This document shows, piece after piece, positions 29,050-38,886 of a stretch of DNA of 64,000 nucleotides (its first letter is position 1; each line of letters starts with the position of its first letter). The DNA is from Desulfuromonadales bacterium (GTDB lineage: Bacteria; Desulfobacterota; Desulfuromonadia; Desulfuromonadales; Syntrophotaleaceae): the NCBI GenBank assembly GCA_030154185.1, contig JASKKK010000002.1, positions 30,621 to 94,620 of the forward strand, in the 5' to 3' direction. A program made the position numbers and the translations under genes. The notes beneath the pieces are model-generated. The model saw only the letters and a program-made list of their open reading frames with translations, did not search any database and was not told the origin of the DNA.

Positions 29050-30219
29050 CTACCTTCCGAAAACATCGCCGGACAACGTATTTTCCCCAGATTTTTCCTT
29101 TGCCATTCTTTCAATAATATCTGCAGCAACCTGGGGGCGGTGGTAAAGATCGGTGGTGTCCGCATACCGCCATCCCCGTTGACCTAATTGTCCCCGCAAC
29201 TTCGAATCGTTGACGAGTCTGCGGAAAGCAAGATCAAAATGCGACTGGCACCAAGGGGTATCGGGAATAACCATACCTCCCCCGGCCTCGGCGACATGGT
29301 AGCTGAACCCGGCGCTTTGACTGACGATGACGGGAATACCGGCAACCAGCCCCTCCAGAATGGCATTGCCGGCTGTCTCACTTACTGCCGGATGAAGTAA
29401 AAAATCGGAGATGGCAAGCAACTCCGGCACGTCATCCCGGGCTCCCAGAAAACGTATCCGCTTTTCGACGTCCAATTTTCTGGCCAGTTTGATAAAAGGC
29501 TCCGGAACTCCCTGCCCGGCAATCCAGAGTTCAACCTTTTGTTGTTCTTCCGCAGGCAAGGCAGCCAGGGCGCGAATCGAGCGATCCACCCCCTTGCGGT
29601 AAAAGTCGGATCCAACCATCAACGCGACCAGGATATCGTCACTCACCCCCAGTCTTTTTCGCAAACGTCCTCGTTTCAGATTTGAACAGGCATTACGGAT
29701 ACTATTTTTGTCAATCCCCGGCGGCAGGGCATGAAAGCGAAAATCAGGCGTACCGTAATAATTCTGAAAAATGTTTTTTTCACGTTCGGAGATGTACATG
29801 ATATGGGTTGATGACGTTCTGGAAAAAACATCGTTTTCAAAAGAGGAGAGCACTCTATAACGCGGCATTAGTTTGATCAGCGGATTGTTTTTCGAGCTTA
29901 TCTCGTTCTTGTAGCAGACATCCCCGTTATAATAGAGATCCAGTCCTGGCATCCGCTTAAACCCCACCAGAAGATCGTGATTACGCGCTGAAATGCGCTG
30001 TTGGAGCTTGCCGGCAAATGAGGACATTCGCCTATGATTCGTCCAGCCCCTGGCAGGCAATACTTCAAGTTTGGCCCCCGGCAAAAGATCTCCCTTCCAG
30101 AAATAGCAATAGAGAGTGAGGTCGTGCCCCCGCCTTAAAACCTCTAACGCTATATTGCGCAAGCTTTTTTCCAATCCACCGAAAGGGTAGTAAAAAAATG
30201 TTGCAAAACCGATATCCAT
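29050..30219 (-). CDS. Glycosyltransferase family 4 (WaaG-like)
   Basis: MDIGFATFFYYPFGGLEKSLRNIALEVLRRGHDLTLYC; HPAVSETAGNAILEGLVAGIPVIVS; start trimmed to 30219. Confidence 0.88.
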   Translation of the reverse strand: MDIGFATFFYYPFGGLEKSLRNIALEVLRRGHDLTLYCYFWKGDLLPGAKLEVLPARGWTNHRRMSSFAGKLQQRISARNHDLLVGFKRMPGLDLYYNGDVCYKNEISSKNNPLIKLMPRYRVLSSFENDVFSRTSSTHIMYISEREKNIFQNYYGTPDFRFHALPPGIDKNSIRNACSNLKRGRLRKRLGVSDDILVALMVGSDFYRKGVDRSIRALAALPAEEQQKVELWIAGQGVPEPFIKLARKLDVEKRIRFLGARDDVPELLAISDFLLHPAVSETAGNAILEGLVAGIPVIVSQSAGFSYHVAEAGGGMVIPDTPWCQSHFDLAFRRLVNDSKLRGQLGQRGWRYADTTDLYHRPQVAADIIERMAKEKSGENTLSGDVFGR

Positions 30220-30428
30220 GTAAGACTTCCTGTAACTACCAATAAAATACGGCGCTTGATGATTGCAATTCCGTTTTTTTGTCAACCGGCCCTGCTCCCG
30301 TTCTGTGTCAGGCACGGACTCATACATTCCGCCTGCCGGAATGTCCCTGGCTCCTTGGTAGCAGGTCTAAAAAAACAACGCGCTACGGAACAAAACCGGC
30401 ATACCATCACCAAATACCCTTCCGGTTG

Positions 30429-31022
30429 TCAGGAAGGCGTGAACAGTTCCTTCTCCAACATATCGCACAGCAGATGCAAAACCGCACCATGAACAGTCTG
30501 AATAAAAGGCGTATGCTGCTCGGGTACGGTCAGTTCGATATCCACAACGGCCGCGATATTACCGCCGTCGCGTCCCAACAAGCCGATGGTTTTGCAACCT
30601 ATTTCGTTGGCTGTGGTCAGGGCATGAAAGACATTGTTCGACATGCCGCTGGTGGATATGCCGATAACGACATCTCCGGCGACGGCCAGGGCCTCGACCT
30701 GTCGTTTAAAGATTTCATCGAATCCGTAATCGTTGCCTACGGCAGTCAAAATCGATGTGTCGGTGGTCAGGGCGACGGCCGGCAGAGCCTTGCGTTCCAT
30801 CAGGAACCGCCCCACAAGTTCCGCCGCGAAATGCTGGGCATCGGCGGCAGAACCGCCGTTGCCCATGATCAGTACCTTGCCGCCGGTGTGCATAGCATCG
30901 GCCATAAGCTGAACACACTGGCGGATGGCGTCACAATGATCGTTCCCGAACCGATCCATGATTTCGCACAATTGCTTAAAAGATGTCTTGATAGCATGTA
31001 TCGTCACCAGAATCCTCCTCAA
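30429..31022 (-). CDS. gmhA: Phosphoheptose isomerase
   Basis: GGKVLIMGNGGSAADAQHFAAELVGRFLMERKALPAVALTTDTSILTAVGNDYGFDEIFKRQVEAL. Confidence 0.95.
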   Translation of the reverse strand: MRRILVTIHAIKTSFKQLCEIMDRFGNDHCDAIRQCVQLMADAMHTGGKVLIMGNGGSAADAQHFAAELVGRFLMERKALPAVALTTDTSILTAVGNDYGFDEIFKRQVEALAVAGDVVIGISTSGMSNNVFHALTTANEIGCKTIGLLGRDGGNIAAVVDIELTVPEQHTPFIQTVHGAVLHLLCDMLEKELFTPS

Positions 31023-31777
31023 TTCAAATTCAAGGTCCGCTGCCAGTGCCGGCGAAACAGCCTTGCGTATTCTTCATCAGCGCCGTTACGTTTCAGCTCT
31101 CGCAGAAAATGACCGATATCCCGTTCCGCACGAGCCGCGGTCAGACGCCGGTAGCGCCGAACGCCGTCCAGGTCGACAAACCAGAACCGCAGTTCTTCGG
31201 CCTGTTCTTTTCCGACCAGGATATTACGCCAGTTGCTATCCCCGTGAACAATGCCGGAGCGATGCAAGATCCCCATCAATCGGCCGAGCCGCTGCATATA
31301 GAGACGTTTGCGGTCCGCATCGAGGTCCGGCCACAGATCGAACAGAGAACGGCTTCCATCCAGAAACGGGCAGATCAGGTAACTACGGCCAAGCATGCGG
31401 CCATGCCGCTCTTCCAGGCAGATCAAAGGTTTGGGCGTGGGTACTCCCGAGTTCAGCAGCCAGCGACCTGCGCGCATGGCCCGCCTCCCCCGGGAAAGCC
31501 GAAACATATTCTTGATGCGATAAAGCCGTCCCTGGCAATTATAGCGTTTGAGAAAAAACCATTTCCCTTTCACCAGAACCTTGGCAAGGTCCCGTGGATT
31601 GCCGGAACGCCCGGAACTGACCGGTTCCCCCCGTTCGAAGAGATCGTCCGGATCCGGCTGCAGAAACTCCCTCACGATATCTTTTGATACCTCCGCGTCG
31701 TAATAGCAGCGAAAAGCGCCGCTGCGTTCGAAGACGACCGGTCCGGTTTCGAAGGATTGTGCCCGTCGGTTGTTCAC
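31019..31777 (-). CDS. LPS-core-type sugar kinase (InaA/WaaP/KdkA-like)
   Basis: KWFFLKRYN, GIVHGDSNWRNILV, FWFVDLDGVRR. GTG start at 31777 overlaps the upstream TGA (GTGA); the track ATG at 31846 would overlap by 73 bp. Confidence 0.82.
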   Translation of the reverse strand: MNNRRAQSFETGPVVFERSGAFRCYYDAEVSKDIVREFLQPDPDDLFERGEPVSSGRSGNPRDLAKVLVKGKWFFLKRYNCQGRLYRIKNMFRLSRGRRAMRAGRWLLNSGVPTPKPLICLEERHGRMLGRSYLICPFLDGSRSLFDLWPDLDADRKRLYMQRLGRLMGILHRSGIVHGDSNWRNILVGKEQAEELRFWFVDLDGVRRYRRLTAARAERDIGHFLRELKRNGADEEYARLFRRHWQRTLNLN

Positions 31778-33174
31778 CAGTAGTAGGCCCCCCTGCGCCA
31801 GCCCCGCATAAAACTCTCCAAATGTTTCCCCGACAATTGGGAACATTTGAAATCACGACAAAATCGCCGCAGGTCTTTGTTTATCCGACCGGTGCGCACC
31901 CTTCGACTGATGCGGCTGCCGTCGAAATCGACCAGCGAAATATGAAAAGGCTTCCGAGGATAAATCAGGATATTATCCCACTTCAAGTCTCCGTGCGAGA
32001 ACCCGGAAACGTGCATATTGCCGATCACTTCTCCGAAACGGGAAAGGCAAGACGCGATCTTGGCATCGGACATCGATTCAATATGCCACAACCGCTGCCG
32101 CTTTTCGAAAAAATCCATCAGAATGTAGGATCGCCGCACCATTCCAAAGACCTTTTCTTCCAGGCAGAGGATGGGTCTTGGGATGGGCAGATTCCTCAAC
32201 ACGCCTCCGCGACTAACCAGCCAGGTGCGCCTGGCGCGGGACAGCCGTCCCAGGCGCACAAGACCGTATCCCAGGCTGCGACGGTTATACCGCTTGAGAA
32301 AATACCGGCGCCCCGCCAGCACGACCTGACCGGCATGGGTTCGACTGCCGGGCTTGTAGATGACGGCACCTTCAAAGGCACGATCCGGATCGGGAAGCAG
32401 CTCATGCAGAGCCGTCTGTGCTTCCGCACTGCGAAGACGCAGCACAGAGAAGCCCTGGCGTTTTTCGCTGACGTAATCGGAATTGCTTTTGAGAGAGCGT
32501 CTGGCCAGCCGCCACCAGATACGCCGGCATTGTTTCAAACCCCGCGCCGCAAATCGCCGCATCCATCGGCGACGCTCCCCGACGTCTGAATCGCACAGAT
32601 ATGCAGTCAGGAAACGCCACCGCTGGGCTTTGCCGGTCAGCCCATGCACCATGGCATACAGACCGCTCAGGGAGACAAGCTGTTGTCGGGCGGACAGAGG
32701 GGCCTTTTTAACGGTAAAAGGATAACGACCGAAAAGGCCGAAAAAAAACTCGGATTCTTCGAAATTTACCAGAAGATCATCGTATAACCGGTGATCGGTG
32801 GCAATACCGGCGTCGTGCAATCGGCGTAAAAACCGCCCCAGGGAGACAGTAAAACGGCACTTCTGGGCCTGGGACAACTGCCGGTAGCCGCCATTTATAA
32901 AGGATTTGAAAGTTTTGGCAGAATCGATGCTGCGCGTTCGCATAACGATGCGAGAGCCAAGTCCCCCGGCGTTTTGAACGCCCACGGCTGCAACGCCCCA
33001 GGCAGGACATCCGCAGGTTTCGAGTCGTTGGAGCAATCGCCCCCTTCGCCGAGCGGAACGAGGGAAGAAACGTGCCAGCCGGGTTTGATCAATATACTCG
33101 CAGTCCCCCGCAACGGTGGCATCACTGCTCCGATAAAACCATGAAATTTCATATGTTTTTTTGGAAAAAAACAT
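31774..33174 (-). CDS. Tandem kinase-fold protein: N-terminal degenerate kinase-like half plus C-terminal LPS-type kinase
   Basis: C-terminal YFLKRYNRRS, GFSHGDLKWDNILI, ISLVDFDGSR; N-terminal half has LGRFLRRLHDAGIATDHRLYDDLLVNFEESEFFFGLFGRYPF where HGD and the D-containing metal loop should be. Confidence 0.78.
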   Translation of the reverse strand: MFFSKKTYEISWFYRSSDATVAGDCEYIDQTRLARFFPRSARRRGRLLQRLETCGCPAWGVAAVGVQNAGGLGSRIVMRTRSIDSAKTFKSFINGGYRQLSQAQKCRFTVSLGRFLRRLHDAGIATDHRLYDDLLVNFEESEFFFGLFGRYPFTVKKAPLSARQQLVSLSGLYAMVHGLTGKAQRWRFLTAYLCDSDVGERRRWMRRFAARGLKQCRRIWWRLARRSLKSNSDYVSEKRQGFSVLRLRSAEAQTALHELLPDPDRAFEGAVIYKPGSRTHAGQVVLAGRRYFLKRYNRRSLGYGLVRLGRLSRARRTWLVSRGGVLRNLPIPRPILCLEEKVFGMVRRSYILMDFFEKRQRLWHIESMSDAKIASCLSRFGEVIGNMHVSGFSHGDLKWDNILIYPRKPFHISLVDFDGSRISRRVRTGRINKDLRRFCRDFKCSQLSGKHLESFMRGWRRGAYYW

Positions 33175-33280
33175 GAAAGACTATAATTCCCTCTCGCCGA
33201 CACCATCCGGAACATAACGGCAGTTCGTCACAGGATGACATTGGCCCGCATCAACCATCTGTCGATCACTATCACCAACG

Positions 33281-34177
33281 TCACTTGCCGAGAGAACGTA
33301 AATATTTAATCAGATAGGACAGCTTGAAAAGATGCCCCGGGCAAGCCTTCAAAGCCCGCGCATAATAACTGCGAGCACGTGCATAATTGCCATGCAGGTA
33401 GTGGGCTCGACACAGTCGCAGGCAGCGGTTGGCCAGATAACCGGAACGAAGCTTCATCTGCTCGGCGGTCAGGCGCGTGCCATCGAACAGATAATCGACG
33501 GAACGCAGACCGGTTTCCTCGATGCGCGCCATATTCCCCCGCAGACTGGCGGGATGCCGGATCTTTTCCACCAGCACCCGACTGACCGCTACCGTTTCAC
33601 ACCGTGCAATCAGGTGCCCGAACAGGACTACATCCTCGTTGATATGAATGCCCTCGGGAAATCTGAGATTGCCCAGCGCGGTCTTTCGAACCGCCACGGC
33701 ACCGGTAGTCAGGGTTTTCAATTCCTTTTGCAGATACCGTTTGAAATTTTCTGTGCGATCCGCTCCCAGAAGGCCTGGAATCTTGTCGGTACCCGTGCCG
33801 TTTTGCGCAACCGACCGATATCCGCCGAAAAACAATTCCCCTTGTCTGTGTCGCTCGATGGCGCTTTGCATGTGGGCGAACGCGCCGGGAATCAGACGAT
33901 CATCGGAGTCGAGAAACCAGACGAACTCTCCCTTCGCCTCGTCAATACCGCGGTTGCGCGCTGCAGCCGGTCCCTGATTTTCCTGATACAGGTAACGCAG
34001 GCGTCCGGCAGGAAGCTGTTGAACAAACCTTTCGGCCACCGACCGCGTATCATCCGTGGACCCGTCGTCGACGAGAATGATTTCGTAGTCCTCCCCGTGC
34101 TGGCAAAGAATGGATTGCAGGCACTGTTCGATAAAGCGGCCGTAATTGTAGGTAGGTACGACAACGGACCATTGCAT
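33281..34177 (-). CDS. Glycosyltransferase family 2
   Basis: WSVVVPTYNYGRFIEQCLQSIL, YEIILVDDGSTDDT, FVWFLDSDDRLIPGA. Confidence 0.93.
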   Translation of the reverse strand: MQWSVVVPTYNYGRFIEQCLQSILCQHGEDYEIILVDDGSTDDTRSVAERFVQQLPAGRLRYLYQENQGPAAARNRGIDEAKGEFVWFLDSDDRLIPGAFAHMQSAIERHRQGELFFGGYRSVAQNGTGTDKIPGLLGADRTENFKRYLQKELKTLTTGAVAVRKTALGNLRFPEGIHINEDVVLFGHLIARCETVAVSRVLVEKIRHPASLRGNMARIEETGLRSVDYLFDGTRLTAEQMKLRSGYLANRCLRLCRAHYLHGNYARARSYYARALKACPGHLFKLSYLIKYLRSLGK

Positions 34178-34276
34178 GGCGGCATTCCTTTATCTGCTCG
34201 CGTCGCAAAAGCTCGCCAATGGCTGCGTTGTTGCAATTGACGGTTTTTGCGAAAGCATTTTTGTTTGGGACGGAGG

Positions 34277-35536
34277 CTAATGCGGCAGCAGCGCTTGTAC
34301 CAGAGACTGCTCGACGGCCGCGGCTCGTGCCCGGATGCGGCTTGAAACAGCCTGCCGATAAGAATCCTTCTGCAGTAAAGCAACCAGCTGCTCAAGCCGC
34401 TTACGGCGCCAGCTTCGGTCTGCAAGCTCTTCGATGTATACGTAGTATTCCATAGCGTCATGCATACCGTAGAAAACCTGACGCTTATCTCTCCAGGCAA
34501 AGGCATTGCCGCTGTTGATATTGTCGGGCTGCCGAACCAGCGCCTGGCCGAGGCACACGGCCGGCACCCCCAAACGCCAGGCATTCACGCAGACATGATA
34601 GGTGTCGGAAATCACGACCTCGCAATGACCGAGCATACGTTGCAGATCGCCAAGAGTTGGTGGGGTCGGATCCTCACGGATCTCCATCCCGGAGAATCGC
34701 CGTCCAACCTTTTTTTTCATACGGCCGAAACCTTTGCTGAGCCCCCAGGGAATCCAATGCCCCTTTATGCCGAGCCGGCGACAGAGATCGCGGGCAAAAC
34801 GTGCCATGATGGCGGGATTGCATTTGTTGCACCCGAAAAAGATTCCGGCATGCCCTTTTCCGCCCCCGACGTGATCATAGCAGCTGTTATAGGGAAGCTG
34901 CTCCAGATCCTCGGATGTCAGAAGCAGGGAACCGTCGCATCCAAGGTAGCTGAACTCATAATCGTTGCGCAATTCACTCACCCGCGCAGCCGAATAGACG
35001 TCCCTCATCCATACTTTTCCCACCTTTTGAAAGAACTGCTGCACCTGCGACGCATAACTGCCGTCGGCATAGTGACCCACCCGGTTGAACAGCAGATTGC
35101 CGCCGAAAGCCAAAACTTTGGGCCAGATTTCCGCCGGAGCGTTGCGCAGAAAATAGTGATCCCGCACCCGGTCGAGTGCTTCTTCGGAACTGCCGGCCAG
35201 ACCGATCTTTACCAGACGCCGGGCGGCGGCCTCATGATAATCGGCGGCATGAAGAAAATCGCCCCAGAACACGATGCGATCGCTGGCCAAAATATCCTCG
35301 AGACCGTGACGGAAATTCCGATATTCGAAAGGCAGGCTTTGTCTTGTTCGAATCTCCCTTTCCAGACCTGTCCGGGCACGGCTGTGCAGTTCGTCGTGGG
35401 TATACAGTTGGTAATAGGTTACCTGCTCGGCAAAACCGTACCGTCGGCTTAAGGCATAAAAAGCAAAATCGACGCTGGCCATGCCGGGATTCGGTTTGGG
35501 AGCGGGCGCACAGATAACGCTTATTTTACGGCTCAT
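34277..35536 (-). CDS. Polysaccharide pyruvyl transferase family protein
   Basis: ISVICAPAPKPNPGMASVDFAFYAL start; CEVVISDTYHVCVNAWRLGVPAVCLG late motif typical of the family. Confidence 0.75.
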   Translation of the reverse strand: MSRKISVICAPAPKPNPGMASVDFAFYALSRRYGFAEQVTYYQLYTHDELHSRARTGLEREIRTRQSLPFEYRNFRHGLEDILASDRIVFWGDFLHAADYHEAAARRLVKIGLAGSSEEALDRVRDHYFLRNAPAEIWPKVLAFGGNLLFNRVGHYADGSYASQVQQFFQKVGKVWMRDVYSAARVSELRNDYEFSYLGCDGSLLLTSEDLEQLPYNSCYDHVGGGKGHAGIFFGCNKCNPAIMARFARDLCRRLGIKGHWIPWGLSKGFGRMKKKVGRRFSGMEIREDPTPPTLGDLQRMLGHCEVVISDTYHVCVNAWRLGVPAVCLGQALVRQPDNINSGNAFAWRDKRQVFYGMHDAMEYYVYIEELADRSWRRKRLEQLVALLQKDSYRQAVSSRIRARAAAVEQSLVQALLPH

Positions 35537-35561
35537 GGCTCTTCCGGGAAAGTCATGGTCA

Positions 35562-36398
35562 TCAGGGTAGTTCACCACGTCGGCGCCTTCGCGCCAGCAA
35601 CTTGACGTCGTGACGGGCTATTCGGGCTGTTTTGGCCAGAACCGCCTTGACCAGACGCTTGTTGGCGGGAGTCAGGGAGGAATGGCCTAAATATGCGTGC
35701 AGAAATCGCAGACGGTCGGTTCGGCTCAGACAGGCAAGACGGCCGGCGGCATAGTTCAGTTGAGCGAGATCCTTGATGCGGAAATGGCCGGCACGCAAGG
35801 GACGATGCAGAACCCGCTGCAGATCGATAAGGTGAAGCACATCCTGCGGGTCGAGAAAAAAGTGACTTAAATAAAAATCCTGATGGAAAAGTCCCTGACC
35901 ATGCAAACACCCGGCAAGGTGCCCCAGTTGCCGGAGAATGCCTCGCTTGCGATCTCGTTTAAAATTCGACAAGGGGCCGGAAAAATCCCTGCGCAGCACC
36001 TGATCGAGCGGTTCGCACTGGTACAGTTCTTCCGTCATGCTGAAAGAACGGGTCTCGATACCCAGTAAAGGCCGTTCTCCAAAAGCGATGGGGGTCAGGG
36101 TCGGCACGCCGACGGACCGCACCCGTGCGATATTGTGCCACTCCCGCAGAGCTCCGCGAACGGGCGGACGCAGGCGCGAAAGCCCCTTGAAAAATTCGAC
36201 CCAATGAAACCGGTTGCGCTTGAGGTAAAATGCACGACTGCCGATGGTTAAGCGCACGGTAGATCGCCCCCGCTTATGGCAGATCCGCGTACCTTCGGCA
36301 TATGCCATAAAATCTGCGAAAGTGCGAAGTCCGGCTGCTTCGAGCAGAGGCTTGGCCTCTTCGACTATTTCCACTCTGCCAGCGCCCAAATTCATCAT
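35562..36398 (-). CDS. LPS core heptose kinase, WaaP/RfaP-like
   Basis: AFYLKRNRFHWVEFFKGLSRLRPPVRGALREWHNIARVRSVGVPT; LFHQDFYLSHFFLDPQDVLHLIDLQRV. Confidence 0.87.
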   Translation of the reverse strand: MMNLGAGRVEIVEEAKPLLEAAGLRTFADFMAYAEGTRICHKRGRSTVRLTIGSRAFYLKRNRFHWVEFFKGLSRLRPPVRGALREWHNIARVRSVGVPTLTPIAFGERPLLGIETRSFSMTEELYQCEPLDQVLRRDFSGPLSNFKRDRKRGILRQLGHLAGCLHGQGLFHQDFYLSHFFLDPQDVLHLIDLQRVLHRPLRAGHFRIKDLAQLNYAAGRLACLSRTDRLRFLHAYLGHSSLTPANKRLVKAVLAKTARIARHDVKLLARRRRRGELP

Positions 36399-37444
36399 CG
36401 CCTTTTTCCCATAAGTTGCGCCCTGGCGGCCTCCAATACCTGTTCTACGGTAATACTGTGACCGCACTCGGCATCTCTGGAACAGGATTTCTGCAGACAC
36501 GGAGAACAGTCCAGAGGACTCTGCAAGCGGATGTGCAACGCACCGCGAGGGCCATTGCGGGAGCCGTCGGTAACCCGGAAAATCGATACGGTGGGAGTCT
36601 CCAAGGCTGCCGCGATATGGATGGGACCGGTATCCCCGCCGATGACCAGATCGGCTCTTTCCAGCAACGCAGCCAGCTCCTGCAGCGTACCGCGCGGCCA
36701 GATTACGGCCTGTCCGCCGGTAGCCCGCGAGATTTCCTCGGCGGCGCGGCGTTCCGATTCATTGCCCCATATCAACACGGGACGCAGCCGATCTTCCCGA
36801 CAAAGCTTTCGAGCCAGGGCCTGCCACGAATCGAGCGGCCATAATTTGGTCTGCCAGGTCGTTCCGTATTGCAGAACCACCAGCGAACGTCCGTTAATGC
36901 CGAGCTCGTTCAGCTGCTTCTCGACAGCAGTGCGGGCCTTGGGTAAAACGTGCATCGGACCTGCCAGGGGCCGCTCGCTTCCCATGGGAAAAGCCTCGCG
37001 CGCCACGGCCAGAGAGCGCTCGCTGATGTGGTGATCCGCAGCGGTGAGTTGAACCTTGCGATTGGTAGCCAGCAGATTAGGCCATTCCCGTACCCCGCTG
37101 GAGGAAAAACCGTAGCGTAGCGGCGCACCGCACAAGCGGGTGAAAAGGCCGCTTTTGCAGTTTCCCTGAAGATCAAGAACCACGTCGTATCGCTCGTTGC
37201 GCAATTCCCTCAATACTTCTTTTACGCCGGCGAAAACAGCGCGCCAACCTTCCCGTCGCCAGCGTTTCAGCCCCAGGCGATGCACCCTGCGCAAACCCGG
37301 ATGGCCCTCGATCAACGGCGCAAATCCTTCTTCGACCAACCAGTCGATTTTGGCCTGGGGATGAGCGCTTTTTAGATAGGCCAGTGCGGGCAAGGCATGC
37401 ACCACATCGCCCAGCGCACTGATTTTAACGATCAGCACCCTCAT
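36395..37444 (-). CDS. waaC: Lipopolysaccharide heptosyltransferase I
   Basis: MRVLIVKISALGDVVHALPALAYLK; DLVIGGDTGPIHIAAALETPTVSIF; start trimmed to 37444. Confidence 0.92.
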   Translation of the reverse strand: MRVLIVKISALGDVVHALPALAYLKSAHPQAKIDWLVEEGFAPLIEGHPGLRRVHRLGLKRWRREGWRAVFAGVKEVLRELRNERYDVVLDLQGNCKSGLFTRLCGAPLRYGFSSSGVREWPNLLATNRKVQLTAADHHISERSLAVAREAFPMGSERPLAGPMHVLPKARTAVEKQLNELGINGRSLVVLQYGTTWQTKLWPLDSWQALARKLCREDRLRPVLIWGNESERRAAEEISRATGGQAVIWPRGTLQELAALLERADLVIGGDTGPIHIAAALETPTVSIFRVTDGSRNGPRGALHIRLQSPLDCSPCLQKSCSRDAECGHSITVEQVLEAARAQLMGKRR

Positions 37445-38478
37445 GCCGTATCCCCCAAAAGCCGGCGTGCGGCGCTCAGCACATCCTCGGGCATAATCGC
37501 CCGCATGCAGCGGTGATCGGTGGGGCATTGTCTGAGCAAACAGGGCGCGCAATCGGTCGGCTTGCGCACAATGCGACAGTTTCGGGACCATGGGGACGTC
37601 GTCGTGTGATCGGTCGGACCGAACACCGCCACGATAGGTACATCGAAGGCCGCCGCGACGTGCATGGGACCCGAGTCGTTGGTAATCATCAGCCGGCAGC
37701 CCGCCAGCACCGCCATCAACTGACGCACCGAGGTTTTTCCGATAAGGTTCAATGCCGGAACGCGCATGGCCGTCTCGATGTCCCGGCCGATTTCTCTCTC
37801 GCCGGGCCCGCCTGTCAATACCACCTGCAGACCGTACTCTTCGGCAAGACTGTCGCCTACCGAGGCAAACCGTTCAGGCAACCAGCGCTTGGCGGAACCG
37901 TAAGCGGCACCCGGATTGATAGCGACCCAGGAGCCATCCCCGAGAGTTGTCTGCGCCCAGCGTTTTTCGTCCTCACTGCAGGCCAGAAGCAGTCGCCCGC
38001 CCCCTTCACCCTGGCAGATATGGCGGAGCATGTGGCGGTAATACTCGGTATGATGCAGTCGTTTCTGTTCAGGACCGATTTTGACGCCATGGGTCAGAAG
38101 CGGGCCGCGGGCATCGGTCCGGTAACCGGCGCGCCGCGGTATACCGGCTGCAAAAGCCATGATGGCCGCCTCGATGGCATTCTGCATCAAAACAGCCAGA
38201 TCGAACCGTTCCCGACGCAGCTGTCTGGAAAACCGCCACAGTCCGGCTACCCCTTTATGCGCCCCTTTTTTTTCATAAATCAGCACCCGGTCACAGCACG
38301 GGTGAAAGGTAAACAGTTGCGCCACCAGAGGATTGGCCACCACTACGATTTCCGCATCGGGAAAGGCATCACGCAGATCGGCCATGGCCGGCGTGGTCAT
38401 GACTGCATCGCCAACCCAGTTGGTCGATCTCACCATGATACGCCGTATGGATTTCGGATCGATCGGTCTCAAAAACAC
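37441..38478 (-). CDS. waaF: Lipopolysaccharide heptosyltransferase II
   Basis: MVRSTNWVGDAVMTTPAMADLR; NPGAAYGSAKRWLPERFA; MITNDSGPMHVAAAFDVPIVAVFGPTDHTTTSP. Confidence 0.94.
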   Translation of the reverse strand: MFLRPIDPKSIRRIMVRSTNWVGDAVMTTPAMADLRDAFPDAEIVVVANPLVAQLFTFHPCCDRVLIYEKKGAHKGVAGLWRFSRQLRRERFDLAVLMQNAIEAAIMAFAAGIPRRAGYRTDARGPLLTHGVKIGPEQKRLHHTEYYRHMLRHICQGEGGGRLLLACSEDEKRWAQTTLGDGSWVAINPGAAYGSAKRWLPERFASVGDSLAEEYGLQVVLTGGPGEREIGRDIETAMRVPALNLIGKTSVRQLMAVLAGCRLMITNDSGPMHVAAAFDVPIVAVFGPTDHTTTSPWSRNCRIVRKPTDCAPCLLRQCPTDHRCMRAIMPEDVLSAARRLLGDTA

Positions 38479-38886
38479 ATTCTCCTTTATCCGGCTATGC
38501 TCATCGCATCTTCAGCAGGATGTTCTACGATAACCTGTTGATCGTTCGACAAGACAACTGCGTATGTTACCACGAAGGCCACGAAGATCACGAAGAAAAT
38601 CCGCTCCAAACTCTTTTCACGAATCATTTCAGAAAAAATCGATCTCACCAAAGGTGCAAAACTTCGCTTTCAGGTCGCAGCATTACGTGAGGGCTGTTTT
38701 AAGATACCTGCAAATGCAAAAACCCGTTACCGGACTTCAGAAAAGCGGCGAATACATAAACAAGAACACGAAATCCGTGAAGAGAGGGTACGGTTGAATG
38801 ACCATCCCTGAGCGTTCTTCATGGTTTCCGTGTTGAAAATAATCGGTAAAGCCGACAGTCCGAATCCGGTCTGTCACCCCTGGGGA

